64,000 nt of DNA, taken from the NCBI RefSeq assembly GCF_029962835.1, contig NC_080581.1, forward strand, positions 20,536,001-20,600,000, written 5' to 3'. Under the pieces are notes generated by a model that did not search any database, was not told the origin of the DNA, and saw nothing but the letters and a program-made list of their open reading frames with translations. The stretch is from Magnolia sinica (Eukaryota > Streptophyta > Magnoliopsida > Magnoliales > Magnoliaceae). A program made the translations under genes and the position numbers. Positions within the stretch are counted from its first letter, which is position 1; each line of letters begins with the position of its first letter. Shown here piece by piece: positions 47,563 through 59,481 of the stretch.

Positions 47563-49421
47563 CTAGGGAAGTCTTGGCATCCCGTCTCAAAGGGGTATTA
47601 GGAAAGATCATATCCGATAACCAAAGTGCGTTCATTCCAGGAAGACAAATCATTGATAGTGCCCTCATAGCGTTTGAATGTCTGGATTCGAGAAATGGAT
47701 CCGGTTCAAAGGGTCTTCTGTGTAAGCTTGATCTCGAAAAAGCTTATGATCACGTAGATTGGACATTCCTCAAATACATGATGGGTCAAATGGGATTTGG
47801 AGACAAGTGGATAGTATGGATGGGGGAACGTGTTCAATCCGCTTTCTACTAGGTCTTACTCAATGGTTTCCCAAAAGGCTTCTTCAGCAGCTCTAGAGGG
47901 TTGCGTCAAGGTGACCCGCTGTCCTCTTTCCTATTCTTAATTGTCGGTGAGGCGTTATCTAGAATGCTGAAGAAGTGTCAAGAAGAAGGCATAATCAATT
48001 TCTTTAAGGTGAAAGGAATGGAGAACTCGATATCCCACATCCAGTTCGCCGACGACACACTTATATTTTGTGAAGCAGAAAAAGAAAAAGTTAGCAATTT
48101 GCGAACAATAATTCGATGTTTTGAGGCAATTTCGGGCCTTAAAGTCAATCTAGCGAAATCCAAGATGTTTGGTGTTAACATGAAGGGCGAAGTAACTCAA
48201 AGCTATGCTGACAACTTTGATTGCCCAATGTGAAGTTTACTGACAACATTTGTTGGCCTTCCTCTATGTATTGGGAAACCCCCAAAGCGCTTATGGGGCA
48301 AAGTAATCGAAAGATTTGAGAAATACCTGGCCAGATGGAAATGCAGATATTTATCACTGGGAGACTGGGAACAGAAAATGGGACTTCGTGGAACTCGCTT
48401 ATCAAAAGCAAGTACAACAGCTCCGAGGGAGGTTGGTGGACAAAGGAATCCTCTGTTTATAAAGCTTCTGCTCTATGGAGAGGTATCCTATCCTTGAAGA
48501 GGGAGGTTCTCAAAGGTATTAACATTACTATACAAAACCCATTTCTAGGAAGACATATGGGTGGGGCATTCATCTCTTAAAGAAGACTTTTCGAATATGT
48601 ATCATCTTGCCCCGAATCGATCCATCCTAGTGGTTGACTGCTATGCTAAAGTTGGAGACATATGTCTGGAATACCATTTGCAGAAGAAATCTTCATGACT
48701 GGGAGATTGAGGAACTTGTGGCTCTTCAACGTCTTATCATCAATTGCAAGCCTGATCAGACGAGTGAAGACAGACTAGTATGGAGAATCGACAACTCAGC
48801 TTCCTTCTCGGTCAAATCTCTATACATGTCTATAGACACGGACATTTCAGCAGTGGAAAAGGTCATGATAGGGCAAGTGTGGAAATTCAAAGTTCCCTCA
48901 AAGATTGCGGTATTCGATTGGTTAGTTGGAAAGAAGAAAGTGTTGACAGTTGACTACTTGAGATAAATTGGAATGACAATCACAAACATCTGTCTCTGCT
49001 GCATGGCCGATGAAGAATCGGTGGACCACCTATTCATACATTGTCCCTATACTATTCAAGTGTGGACAACTATTCTAAGCTCTTTCAATATTCCCTGGTG
49101 TTTTCCAAGTTCTTCTGATCGTCTGCTAAAAGCTTGGCATGGGCCAAAATTAGGGAAACAAAGAACCACGGTTTGGAGAATGAGCCTTTTGGCTATTTGG
49201 TGGTCGGTATGGGAAGAAAGGAATGGGAGATGCTTCAACGGAACATCAAAATCGGCGGGATCAACATTCTAGAAAGTCCAACAGTATTTAGCAGAGTGGG
49301 CCTCCAATTTTGTTAACTTAAAGGATTGTAATTTGCTTTGTTTTGGAGGTTAATCCTTTCGCTAGCTCAGCGGGAGGATCCTCTTTTCTTGTACCCCGTT
49401 TATCTTTCAAAAAAAAAAAAA
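47563..49421 (+). pseudogene. L1-like LINE ORF2 fragment, 5'-truncated
   Basis: Reverse transcriptase motifs run from NQSAFIPGRQIIDSALIAFE through KLDLEKAYDHVDW and RGLRQGDPLSSFLFLIVGE to the catalytic FADD (48045-48056), then FEAISGLKVNLAKSK. A zf-RVT-like C-terminal part follows with VWKFKVPSKIAVFDWLV, CLCCMADEESVDHLFIHCPY and WWSVWEERN. In-frame stops occur near 47852 and 48231, with further shifts to 48640. The endonuclease domain is missing, as expected of 5' truncation during target-primed insertion. It ends in a 13 A tail (49409-49421). No target duplication was identified. Confidence 0.9.
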
Positions 49422-49557
49422 CTCTCTCTACGTTTGGATAACCTAACCATTTATATGTGACATTTCTACGAGCTATTGTTCCAATGCCGATTATTTGTGA
49501 TAGATCTTTTGTATTTGTGGTATATAAAGACTTCTAAGGCCATATGCATGGAGAGAG

Positions 49558-49878
49558 TTGATGTATGATGGATTCAAATAATTGTGACTTTAGGGAAAAA
49601 TATTCTTGCAAAGGGCGAAAACCCTAAAAAATCAACTTCTTTGAATTGTATGGTGTGTGCAAATATCCGTCCTTCTCTTCTTTCTTCTTTCTCACTGTGA
49701 TACGTAAGTTAGAGAGTTGATGTATGATAGATTCGAATAAGCAATTGTGACTTTAGGGAAAAATATTCTTGCAGAGGGAGAAAATCCCAAAAAATCAACT
49801 TCTTTGAATTGTATGGTGTGTGCAAATATCCATCATTCTCTTCTTTCTTCTTTCTCACTATGATACGTAAGTTGGAGC
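49558..49878 (+). repeat. Tandem duplication of about 160 bp
   Basis: Two adjacent copies each start GTTGATGTATGAT, carry TTTAGGGAAAAATATTCTTG and TGTATGGTGTGTGCAAATAT, and end at TGATACGTAAGTTGGAG or a close variant. They differ at few positions. They may lie within the 5' LTR of the copia remnant that follows. Confidence 0.85.
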
Positions 49879-49984
49879 CAATGATGGGACATGCATCGCA
49901 ACATATGACTATGCAGATGCATATTTGTGTGGTTCGTGTCAGTCGTGACCCTTTGGACCATGGTCATGGATCTTGTCTCTCTTA

Positions 49985-49987
<3 letters not shown>

Positions 49988-50028
<41 letters not shown>
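49988..50028. repeat. (TC)n microsatellite
   Basis: About twenty uninterrupted TC units. Confidence 0.97.
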
Positions 50029-50029
<1 letters not shown>

Positions 50030-50166
50030 AACTTTTTGTTTCCTTTCCCCCTTTGCTCTAGGGAACCTTATGTAATTTGGCATCTCCCTTAATTTAAAAC
50101 GAGGGTTGGACGTCCAACCCTGATCTGAGTTTTTCTCTTCTTCCAAAAAGCTTTTTCTCTCTGACA

Positions 50167-50178
50167 TGGTATTAGAAC
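50167..50178 (+). other. Primer binding site (initiator Met tRNA), copia remnant
   Basis: TGGTATTAGAAC differs by two bases from TGGTATCAGAGC, the standard plant copia site. The preceding CTCTGACA ends in CA, as a 5' LTR should, so the LTR ends at 50166. The left end of that LTR was not located. Confidence 0.6.
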
Positions 50179-50689
50179 AATATAGCTACTAGGGTTTCCT
50201 TGTAAGCCTCCCTTCTTGATCTCCCTTTCTCTTATCTTCCTTTTTTCTTCTTTCCCTTTGATTCTTTCTTCTTAAAAAATAATTTAAGAGACATTGCAGC
50301 TTAGTCACTGATTGAATGTGATTAATAAGGAGGGATCTTGCAGCAGTTTTTGATTTCTTTTGAAGGTTTGTTGGACATTTAGCTTTGATTAGATTTATCA
50401 GGTATTGAGATTTAGCGAACAATCAGGTATTTGGGATTTTTTTTCTTCTCCAGATTTATTGCCATTTGTTGATATTTGGTGAATTTAGTAGTAAGATCCT
50501 CTTCTCTTCTTTGGTGGTTGGTTTAGAGATTTTGGACAATTTTTTAATGATTTTAAGTGGTTTTTTAGATTGTTGCAAGCTATAGTAGGTTTATAGTAGT
50601 AGTTTAGTATTGATTAGTGTGAAGTTTTGATGCTTGTAGTCATTGTTCTGGATTAAGTGTGCCTTTATCATCAACATCTAAGATGGTTG

Positions 50690-52330
50690 ATCCTATCAAC
50701 TCTAAGATGAAGAGGTTGATTGTTCATTATGAGATCCTGGGTTGCAGATCACAACTTATAAAACTTAAGTCCAACAATTGTCTTCAATGGTCAAAAGTTG
50801 TTGAGATGTTTATTAGAGAAAGCTAGAAGTAGGGATATATAGAGGGTAGTATATCAGAATCTCCTATGACGGATCCTTCCCATGGTGAATGAAAAACAAA
50901 CAATTTGTTAGTTATGTCTGGACTTCTAAATTCTATGGAACTAAAGGTTGGTGAAGGACCTTTTTTTTTTGTCCATCGCACGCGAAATTAAGTTGACTGC
51001 TTATGAATTACATGCTGACCATAATAATGTAGCCCAGATTTAGAAAGGATCAAAGGATAAGTAATTTGAGACAGAACAATTAACATCCGATTATATGCCA
51101 TGATGTATGGTTATGTCATGAATTATCTTTCTTGGATGATCTTCAATTTGTTTATTCTATAAATGCAGAGGCATATGAAAGAAATGTTGAGAAGAAAATG
51201 ATATTTGAATTGTTGTCAGGTCTTAATTCTGAGTTTGAACCTGTTCAGGCGCAGATTCTTGGTTCACTTTACTTTCACTTAAAGTGCATTTGCCTTGTTT
51301 GAAAGAGATGATAAGCATTGTACAACTATGGGATCAACTGTGATTGTGAAATTTACTCGTGTAATATGATTTGGGAATTTTTTTAATGTTGGTACTGGCC
51401 GAGGTAGAGGTACAGAAATAGACGGTGTTATGGTGGCCAATGTTGTAGTCATAGTATTTGTCATGGTCGTGGTATGAGTCGTCTATGCACTCATTGTGGT
51501 AGATATGGACACAATGTTGATTGTTGTTAGGTTCTTCATGGCCGACCTTAAAGCCAAGATGTTAATTTTGAAGCTATAGACGATAAGAATTCTGAGAATA
51601 TTGTTGCGAAAGTTGTACCATTGACAAGTTCACTTGTAGTTGTACTAGCTAGTGATGTGGTCCATCTCTCGAAAAATGAGTATGATGTTTTATTAAGGGA
51701 TGCCATTCAAAATAAGGTCTATTTGTCTGTCTTTGGCTCAAATATAATACTTCCACAACCATTCATACTACTTCTATGTGAATAATATATTTATTCTTTT
51801 TCTTGATTTACCTCCAATCCCAATTTAAGTAATGTGAAATTAGTAGATGATACGCTAACACCTATTAGAGAAAATGGTATTGTTTTAGTTTTACCATCAT
51901 TCTCATTGTCCTTCAGTTTATTAATTTATAATATCGTTTCCAATTTGTTATCTGTTAGTCTGATTACAAAGGACCTAAATTATATTGTGATATTTTTTCC
52001 CGATTGTTGTATCTTTCAGGATTTGAAGACGAAAAATCTTCTTAGTGGTGGATGTGAGAAGAATGGATTTACATTTTTCATTTGAATTCTTCAAGTCAAT
52101 TTAGTAGGTGTCTTGTTGTAAAAAAGAACTACTTTTTACTTGGGATTGTTGGTTTGGCTATCCTTCTACTTTAGTCTTACAATCTTTGAGTCAGTTGAGT
52201 TTAGTGAAGTCAAGAATTTATAATGAGAAGCTTGTGTTTTAGTCAAATGTTTACACCGATTTTGATGAACGTTATTGCAAAGACATTCACAAAACATTCA
52301 TAGACATTGAAAGGGAAACATACATGGTTG
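50690..52330 (+). pseudogene. Ty1/copia gag and protease remnant
   Basis: Gag is recognisable from KSNNCLQWSKVVEMFIRE, then LLNSMELK, then ELLSGLNSEFEPVQAQILG. A zinc knuckle CTHCGRYGHNVDC lies at 51487-51525. The protease to integrase lead-in follows (LLSVSLITKDLNYIVIFFPD, then CIFQDLKTKNLLSGG). Stops and frameshifts are frequent, and integrase and reverse transcriptase are missing. Confidence 0.75.
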
Positions 52331-53608
52331 AAAAGCTTTTATTAAGCCTTTCATTAATGCGGGTTCTTATTACATTCTAGGCTGTGGCTTGGCATAGGTG
52401 CTTAGTTACATTCAAGTGGCATAACCCTTGATTCTGAGGTAAACACAAGAGAAGTAAGATATAAAATAAGGTAAATGAAAAAATAATATGAAGTATAGAG
52501 ATGATAAATGCATATGAATCATATGAAAGATGTAAATGCTATATGTTGAGCATTGCATTCATAATATACCCAAGGTAGGCCTCTGAGTGATTCTTAAGAC
52601 ATTTGTGATCAATTGATGCAGATTCCATATCCTTCATGGTGAAATGAGATCATGAATGCATATGAACCATATGAAACATACAAATGATACGTGTTGAGCT
52701 TAGCCTTCATAATAGGTCTTGAAGCCATTCGTAAGATATTCGTGATCAATTGATTCAGATTCCATACACTTCACGCTGAAATGATAGACACAGGTATGCT
52801 ATTTTTACAATGGTTTCTCCGATACGAACTCATGGTGTCATCAGTGTGAGATGAACTAGTTGGGTTGCATGATAAAAAAGATACGAAAATGGGATGGATA
52901 GAATGGAAGAAGGTGCACGGCACTGGTAAAATACACAGACACCATAAGTGTGATATTGAAGACATAAATCATATGATCAACACTCTCTCCAAACAAGTGA
53001 ACTATTACTAATATGAATATATGATGCAATTAAGCTTCAAAGGATAATAACGCGGTTGATTAAGCCTTTGAGCCACCTGGAAGTAATCCTGTCAGGAAGC
53101 GCAGGTCTAACGGTCCTGTATGGTAGTGTTGATTAGGGAGCATGAACCATATGAATCTCTCTTTGATATCTAATTGCAGGCGTGAGCTTTTAAAGAGGAT
53201 TCAGTGTAGGTGCGAGCCTTCATGCTATCCAGAGTTTGGCGCATGTCATGCCTAAGGAATAATCACAAATGTTGAACCCTCTCAGAATGGAGTGGTGGGT
53301 GCGGGTCGCACCTAAACTTATCTGCAACTCTGACACTGAATTCTCTTAGACCTATATGCATGAGTCACGGTTAGGCTAGAGGATCCGGCGTCTAGACCAA
53401 AGGGGTAGGCGCCAGTATCCTTGCTTCGATCTTCACATGATTCGTGCCGCTTCTAAGAGTTTATAGAAATCACACTTAAGTGCGGTCTTACCAAGCATGT
53501 AAAGGTTGCGATGGATTTTCAGAAGAGTTTATTGGGAAATTGAACGGTGTCTTTAAATACAGATTCTTGGGTATTTATAGGCCGAAGGGAAGCTTGGTGA
53601 CTATCAGG
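52331..53608. other. Unassigned sequence with a tandem duplication
   Basis: Two adjacent copies of about 135 bp lie at 52507-52790. Each has ATGCATATGAA, then ATATGAAAGATG or ATATGAAACATA, GTGATCAATTGAT and CAGATTCCATA, and ends with CTGAAATGA or GTGAAATGA. Nothing recognisable is seen in the rest. Confidence 0.5.
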
Positions 53609-53810
53609 TAGAGCTGTACACTAGTCGAACAGTGTCGAGCTTGGCCCAATTGACTCAACTAGGTCAACAGGTTACCCTAGCTCAAGCTCGGCTTGGTCCT
53701 TGAGCTTAACTTGGCAGCTCGGCTCAGCTCAGTCAACAGCTCGGGGCCAGCTCGGGCCAAGTTCGAGCATAGTTCGAGCCTACAAGCTGAGTTCAAGCTT
53801 AGGTTTTATA

Positions 53811-53893
<83 letters not shown>

Positions 53894-54128
53894 TATTTAA
53901 ATATATAAATATAAACAAAATATTTATACTAAGTGAACCCAATCCAAGTCAAATTGATTTGAACTGAGTCAAGTTTTGAGCCGAGTTGAGTTGAGTTCGG
54001 TCTATCTCGGAATTGGGTTGAAATTTTTTCGAGCTCAAAAAATCTGCTCAACTTGGCTCGAGAGTCTATGATTTTCCGAGTTTAGTTGAGCAAGTTAACT
54101 GAACTAACTCGGTTCGTGTATAACTCTA
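53609..54128. mobile_element. hAT-like non-autonomous element, copy 2
   Basis: It starts TAGAGCTGTACAC and ends GTGTATAACTCTA, matching the family ends. The interior has CTCGGCTTGG and GAGTTGAGTT words and a long TA run. The flanking octamers CTATCAGG and CTGAGAAG do not match convincingly, so the target duplication is decayed or one end has been disturbed by the adjacent repeat C. Confidence 0.7.
53819..53887. repeat. (TA)n microsatellite
   Basis: About 34 uninterrupted TA units inside the hAT-like element. Confidence 0.97.
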
Positions 54129-54133
54129 CTGAG

Positions 54134-55730
54134 AAGGCGAGTTATCGATGTCCTCGGGGGGAGGTAAATAGGACAATGCCAAATAATTGAAATAAAAATA
54201 GAATATATAAAGAATACAAAATCTGAATCGCCCAAGTATTGAAACATTAATTTTAAATAATTCATAGGACAACCTTCACCTAAAATATTAGGCATGACTA
54301 CCTTATTTCATGAATGTCTTTAAAATCAAATTTTCAAACTAGCAAGAAAAGATAAAATAAATAAAGTATTCACCACAAGAATGAAACAAATAACATTCAC
54401 CACAAAAAGAATAAAACATTCACCACAAGGCACAAGGAGTTATAGTGGTTTGATGCTTTAAAACAATCAAACCTACTCTACTCCTAAAATTACTACCCTC
54501 GTAATTTTAGTTTGCACTATAACAAGGTTTTCATAGGTTAACATTAATAACCTTATACAGTTCCTTGTGATTTTCACGGGCTCACTATAATAAAACTCCT
54601 TTTGTGATTTTCACTGGTTATCACAAACAAAAACTCACTTTATAATTTTCACGAGCTATCACAAATCAACCTACTGAGATTTTCAAAAGCTATCTCAAAA
54701 AAACCTAAATGAAAATAAAGTAATAAAGAACTTATTTTCAAATGTCGATTTAAAGAAGCAGTCTTAGCTTGTAGCAGAGATCTTCTTTCTTGTATGTATA
54801 TGAGGTAGTATTCGCTCAAACAGAAAGAGAATAGGGTTCTAAAGATTTTTAGAAATGAAAACCCTAAATGCTACTAATTCAATTATCTTAGATCTCATTT
54901 GGAGTATATATTACTCTTTTTAAAATAAGATTGAAATGATATTGAGAAAGGAAATTGAATAAGTAAAAAGAAATTTTAAATACCACACAATTGGCTTGTC
55001 GAGGACCTTAGTTTCTCTCTTACTTGCAGAAGGTTTAGATTGATTTTTCATTGTTGTTTAGAAAAAGAGAAAGTCTCTATTTATAGCCAAAGAGATTGGA
55101 AATTTGGCTAGCCTAGGAATAGCTTTGGCTGACTTGATTCTACCGGATTCGTTCCAACGGCTATCGGATTGCACGGGATAAGATTTATCCAAAATTCGAC
55201 TAGCCTGAGGTGAAATTCGGTTAGTCAAATTGCAAAATTCGGCTGGTCGAATTGCAAAATTCGGCTGGCCGAATTCCTATGATTTCCAAAGGAATGCATT
55301 ATTGGAATTTGACCCAAACTTCACTCGGGCTGACCAAATTTCAAGCTTAGGCTGACCGAATTTTTAACAGATTTTGATTTTTTATCCCGAACTTGAAGTT
55401 AGGTTAGTCGAGAAAGTTAAGTTGGCCGAACTCCAGAGCAAAAACACTATCCAAAACCCAAAATAAAATAGACTTTTGAAAGTACCTATCTTAGGTCTTT
55501 CTACGGTTATATCACTTGTGTTTTTACAAATACATAGGACAACTTGTCTTGAATTTGTCTTGAATTTATCTTGAAATCGGGCGGTGACTTCTTGAGACGA
55601 TAAGCCGATCTTCAAACATGTGGAGTAGTAGTGATTCCATACTTGCGATTCGACTTGTAACAAATTTGTCTTACGAAATTTGACAATCAAATATATGCTA
55701 AACATATAAGCACTTACATCTACTATAAGG
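54134..55730 (+). repeat. Dispersed noncoding repeat family, copy C
   Basis: It opens with GATGTCCTCGGGGGGAGGTA. It carries ACTACCCTCGTAATTTTAG, GATTTTCACGGGCTCAC, a block of TTCGGCTGGCCGAA-like words (55100-55420), and the tail ACGAAATTTGACAAT with ATAAGCACTTA. The order is the same as in copies A and B. The minus-strand frame at 55382-55882 has no domain I recognise and is probably fortuitous. Confidence 0.6.
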
Positions 55731-55784
55731 GGATAGCTGCCTGTACTATTTCTTTTGGTTATTGTCAAGTTGTTCACAGCTACT

Positions 55785-56317
55785 ACCAAAGATTTCCTGC
55801 GAAAGCCTTTTGCAGGAAGTTCGTGCGCAAGGATGCTGGGTGGGGCCCACCACGATGTTTGTGAGAAATTCATTCCATTCATTTTCCAAGCTAAGTTTAG
55901 GACATGCGACCAAAACTTAGGTGGATCTAAAACTCAAGTGGGTCACACAGGAGGAAAAATTAGGGAAAGAAATGCCTACCATTGAAACCTTCGTAGGCTC
56001 CACCTTGATTTTTTTATGCCATCCAAACCATTTATAAGGTCATTCTCACTGGGATGAAGTGAAAACACAAAAATATGGGCCTGATACAAAAGTTTTACGG
56101 CAATAAGAATGTTTCAACGGTGCTCACTGAATTTCCACCGTTTCCTCTTGTATGGCCCACTTGAGTTTTGTTTCCACCTCATTTTTGGTAGAATGTCCTA
56201 AAATGATCTTGAAAAATGGATGGACAAGGTGGATTTCTCACAAACATCTTGGTGGGCCCCACCCAACATCCTTGTGCAGCAACTTCCTGCGAAAGCCTTT
56301 AGCAAGAAATCCATGCC
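55785..56317. mobile_element. Foldback element, copy 8 (full)
   Basis: The arms pair over about 130 bp. GATTTCCTGCGAAAGCCTTT matches the complement of AAAGCCTTTAGCAAGAAATC, AGGATGCTGGGTGGGGCCCA matches TGGGCCCCACCCAACATCCT, and both hold the GTTTGTGAGAAAT word. Its tips belong to the same subgroup as copy 1. The flanking sequence CTACTACC occurs on both sides but overlaps the next element's target duplication, so it is not decisive. Confidence 0.8.
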
Positions 56318-56325
56318 CCTACTAC

Positions 56326-56909
56326 TAGGGGTGTTTATCGAGTCGAATCGAGTCAAGCTGGCCACAACTCGACTCAACTCGGCCACTAGCTGATCTCAGC
56401 TCGAACTCGGCTTGGCTCGGTCCTCGAGCGTGACTGGCCAGCTTAGCTCGGTTTGGTTAGCAGCTTGGGCCGAGCTCAAGCCAAGATCGAGGTGAGTTTG
56501 CCATTGAGGCATTTTCACAAACACCTGGACTGCAACTTCAAAATCCCACTGTTTTACAAACAGAAGCAATGGTTTTACAGGTATTTTATCAAACACCTTC
56601 TAAGTAGTATAAAAACCAAGAAAAAAAGGGTATTTGTTTCATGTACATACCTTCCTTGCCACCAATCATACTTCGTTGAGTCATTTCATCAAACACTTGG
56701 TGAGCAACATCAATAGCAAAGTAAACGAGTCACCGAACTGGTTCGATTCGAGCTGGATTCAAGCTAGATTTGATCCGAGTCGAGGGCCAGCTTGAACTCA
56801 GTTTTGAGCTCAAAAAATCAGCTCGACTCGGTTCGAACTCATTGAATCGAGCTTCTTCGAGTCGAGTTGACTGAGCTAACCGAGCTAGCTCGGTTCGTGT
56901 ACACCCTTA
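56326..56909. mobile_element. hAT-like non-autonomous element, copy 3 (584 bp)
   Basis: It starts TAGGGGTGTTTATCGAG and ends GTGTACACCCTTA, with perfect 8 bp duplications CCTACTAC (56318-56325, 56910-56917). The body consists of GAGTCGA and GAGCTCG words and shares TGAGCAACATC and ACACTTGG with copy 1. No transposase. Confidence 0.85.
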
Positions 56910-56917
56910 CCTACTAC

Positions 56918-57631
56918 CCTCGGAATTGTGCATGCATAGCTTCGCTTTACAAGCATGCGCTTGAGCTTCGTGATGTTGCGCCTCTCGACATTGTGTAAGA
57001 ATGTCCGCTCCTATAAAGTATCCGAGCCTGGCTGGATATACCTGCCCCTTGGCTAAGCAGCTAAATATATCCGCACCTAAGATGAATCCCCGGCCACGGT
57101 TGCGATGAGTGGAGCTTATCTTTGAATATAAGCAGAGTCCGTGACTTTTTATTATGCATCAGATTGAAACAATCTCAGATTTGCTGGAAAGATCACTCGC
57201 TGAGTCGTTCAACGTGACCAATATCACCTTATTTGGAGATCTTTTTACTTGTCAAGAACAGGACCAATTTTTATTTTTATTTTCTATGTCATTAGCTTTT
57301 GAACATCTGGGAAAGATGTCAATAGGTACCCCTCATTAGACTTCGAGTCTTTGGTGACCAAGTGATGACCTATATTGGGTGGGTCATATCTCAAGATCTA
57401 GAGATTAGAGTAAGACGAAGATATTTCTGAGTGATGTTTTGGATGTACACATCGAGTTGAACAAAGCGGATTGGACACGTTGTGTCTAGATATGTCCGGA
57501 CAAATCCCGGACTATCTATTGTCCTATGTTGCTAAGAAACAGACCACGATGATTTGATCGGTTTGATCTGAAATTAGATTGGGCCAAACTTGTTCCCTAG
57601 CCCAATTGACGCGTCTTTGGGATCATCCGTC
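56918..57631. other. Unassigned sequence
   Basis: No gene or known repeat was recognised between the two hAT-like elements. Confidence 0.4.
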
Positions 57632-58372
57632 TAGTGTTTTAAATATTGACGATATTAGCCGATATATCCTACGATATATCTTGTATCTCACTTGTGTGAT
57701 ACGAAACACACAGGTAGTGCCGATATATCCCACTTATTCGATTTAGTGAGCATTTTCAATTTTTGATTCTTATTTTTGTTGTAAATCACGTTAAACCAGT
57801 GTCAACTGATTACAAATCTATGATTCTACGTGTTTTTAATGAAAAATTATGAATTTGGAACTTCGATTTCGAGATTAGGGGAAATGGGCCAAGTTGTGGA
57901 AAATTGAGAAAAAAACAAAATTTCTCAATTTCTCATATATCAATTGCAATCTTTGTATCCAAACACAAAATTAAACATATATGTAACCCGATCTAATGAT
58001 TCTTCTTTTGCTTTTAAATGTATTGCTTGTATTTCCATACATGTCTTTTTACATTTATAAACTACATGAATAGACTTTGAATATACTTCCATTAGTTCAG
58101 TTGGAAATCACATATATTAGGATCTCATGCAAAGGAAACCCTTATTATGTGCACTTTTTGTGTAATGTTTTGACTTCTAAGTTTGTATCGATATCTTTTT
58201 CAACAATTTTTAAAGTTTCATTGAAACATTCGACCAATTCTCCAATGTTCACATGTTTCCCAACAACGGCAATGCATTATGCGATACAACCGATATATCC
58301 CATGCGATAACCAATATTTATCCGTATCCCAAAGGTGCGATACATTACGCGATAACGATATTTAAAACATTG
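57632..58372. mobile_element. hAT-like element of a third family (741 bp)
   Basis: It starts TAGTGTTTTAAATATTGACG and ends TATTTAAAACATTG, with perfect 8 bp duplications CATCCGTC (57624-57631, 58373-58380). The ends are rich in CGATATATCC words. The middle has a 77-codon frame (58077-58310) without a recognisable domain. Confidence 0.8.
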
Positions 58373-58380
58373 CATCCGTC

Positions 58381-59344
58381 ATCTCAAATTGGTTAATGGG
58401 GTGCTTTATCATGGAGATTCGATCAGATCAGTCCATGGATATTGCTTGGTTGTTTTTGGGCAGTTGACTCATGTTGTATTGTTGATCATGTACATGTTTA
58501 TTATTATCCACGCTGATCCTCGATTAATTAATCACGTGTGTGGTGTATGTGGGGCCCACCTACCTTTGGTGGATGATGGTGCCACATGTCCACCCCATGA
58601 TGGTCATGTAGTGTCCTCATTTTGATGAGCCTGCCTATGTGTTCATGTAAAGCCAATTGTATGGTTAGATTATCATCCCATCGCATGGTTACGACTTAGC
58701 CCTGCTGGGTAGATCGATGGATTGATGGTATGACCTTGGACAATGTGTGGTATGGTCATTACGTTGCTCATTTTCTCTTTGGCGAAACTTGTCTAATGGA
58801 CGATTGCCATATGTTTATACTTAATCGGAACATATCTCACCCACTGGTGGGCTGTTTGGCCTCAATTCCATGGGGAAATGTTATTTCCTTTGACGATGTC
58901 TATGGATGGTTAAGATCTAACCTTAGATGATCAGATCTGTCTGGAACAGATTCCGGACCATTGGATCCTTTTTGGATGGATATCACCTGCCAGAGATCGA
59001 ATTGGGCTGAAACTTGATAGATACCCCAAGTTTGATGTGCTGAACACATCTAAGGGTTTGGATTAAGTACTAGGGGAGGTCCGATTATGTCTTTTTCTTA
59101 GATCAACCCTATATCACGATGCTTGATGCATGTTGTGTTAGATCTTAACATGATAATCCCACGAATGTTGATGTGAGTTGTGTCCTAAGACGTCACAAAT
59201 GTTGAAGGACTTGGATGTATGGTACAATGCACAAGGGAGGATAAGATGGCCTGAATAGACATCTTGCAATTTGTGCATTTGATTATGTTGTGAGATATTT
59301 TTTGAGCTTAATCCATGCAGGGTGTTGTATTGGCAAACAGATGG
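58381..59344. other. Unassigned sequence
   Basis: Two plus-strand frames of 66-78 codons (58389-58625 and 58730-58930) show no recognisable domain. GTGGGGCCCACCTACC near 58550 resembles the foldback arm, but the rest of the element is absent. Confidence 0.4.
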
Positions 59345-59480
59345 GGTCCTTGCTCTTGCTCCGTTGGTAGACTCTGAGGAGTTTCAACACCTGGTCAAGG
59401 GTTTGAGTACCCATAGGTCGTGAAATCCCACTACGGCGTGAGTGTGTGGTGGTGTGTGCGTGTGTTAAAAAAAAAAAAAA
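59345..59480 (+). mobile_element. tRNA-derived SINE
   Basis: It has an A-box-like TTGCTCCGTTGGTAGA (about 59356-59371) and a B-box-like GGTTTGAGTACCC (59400-59412), spaced as in tRNA-derived SINEs. It ends with an A run of about 15 at 59466-59480. The two boxes form an internal RNA polymerase III promoter. The left end and target duplication are not fixed. Confidence 0.65.
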
Positions 59481-59481
59481 A

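Noticed and set aside
55382-55882. A 166-codon minus-strand frame
   Set aside because: It runs across the end of repeat C into a foldback element and has no recognisable domain, so it is probably chance.
59356-59412. A functional tRNA gene
   Set aside because: The A and B boxes are present, but no cloverleaf can be drawn and a poly(A) tail follows, which fits a SINE.
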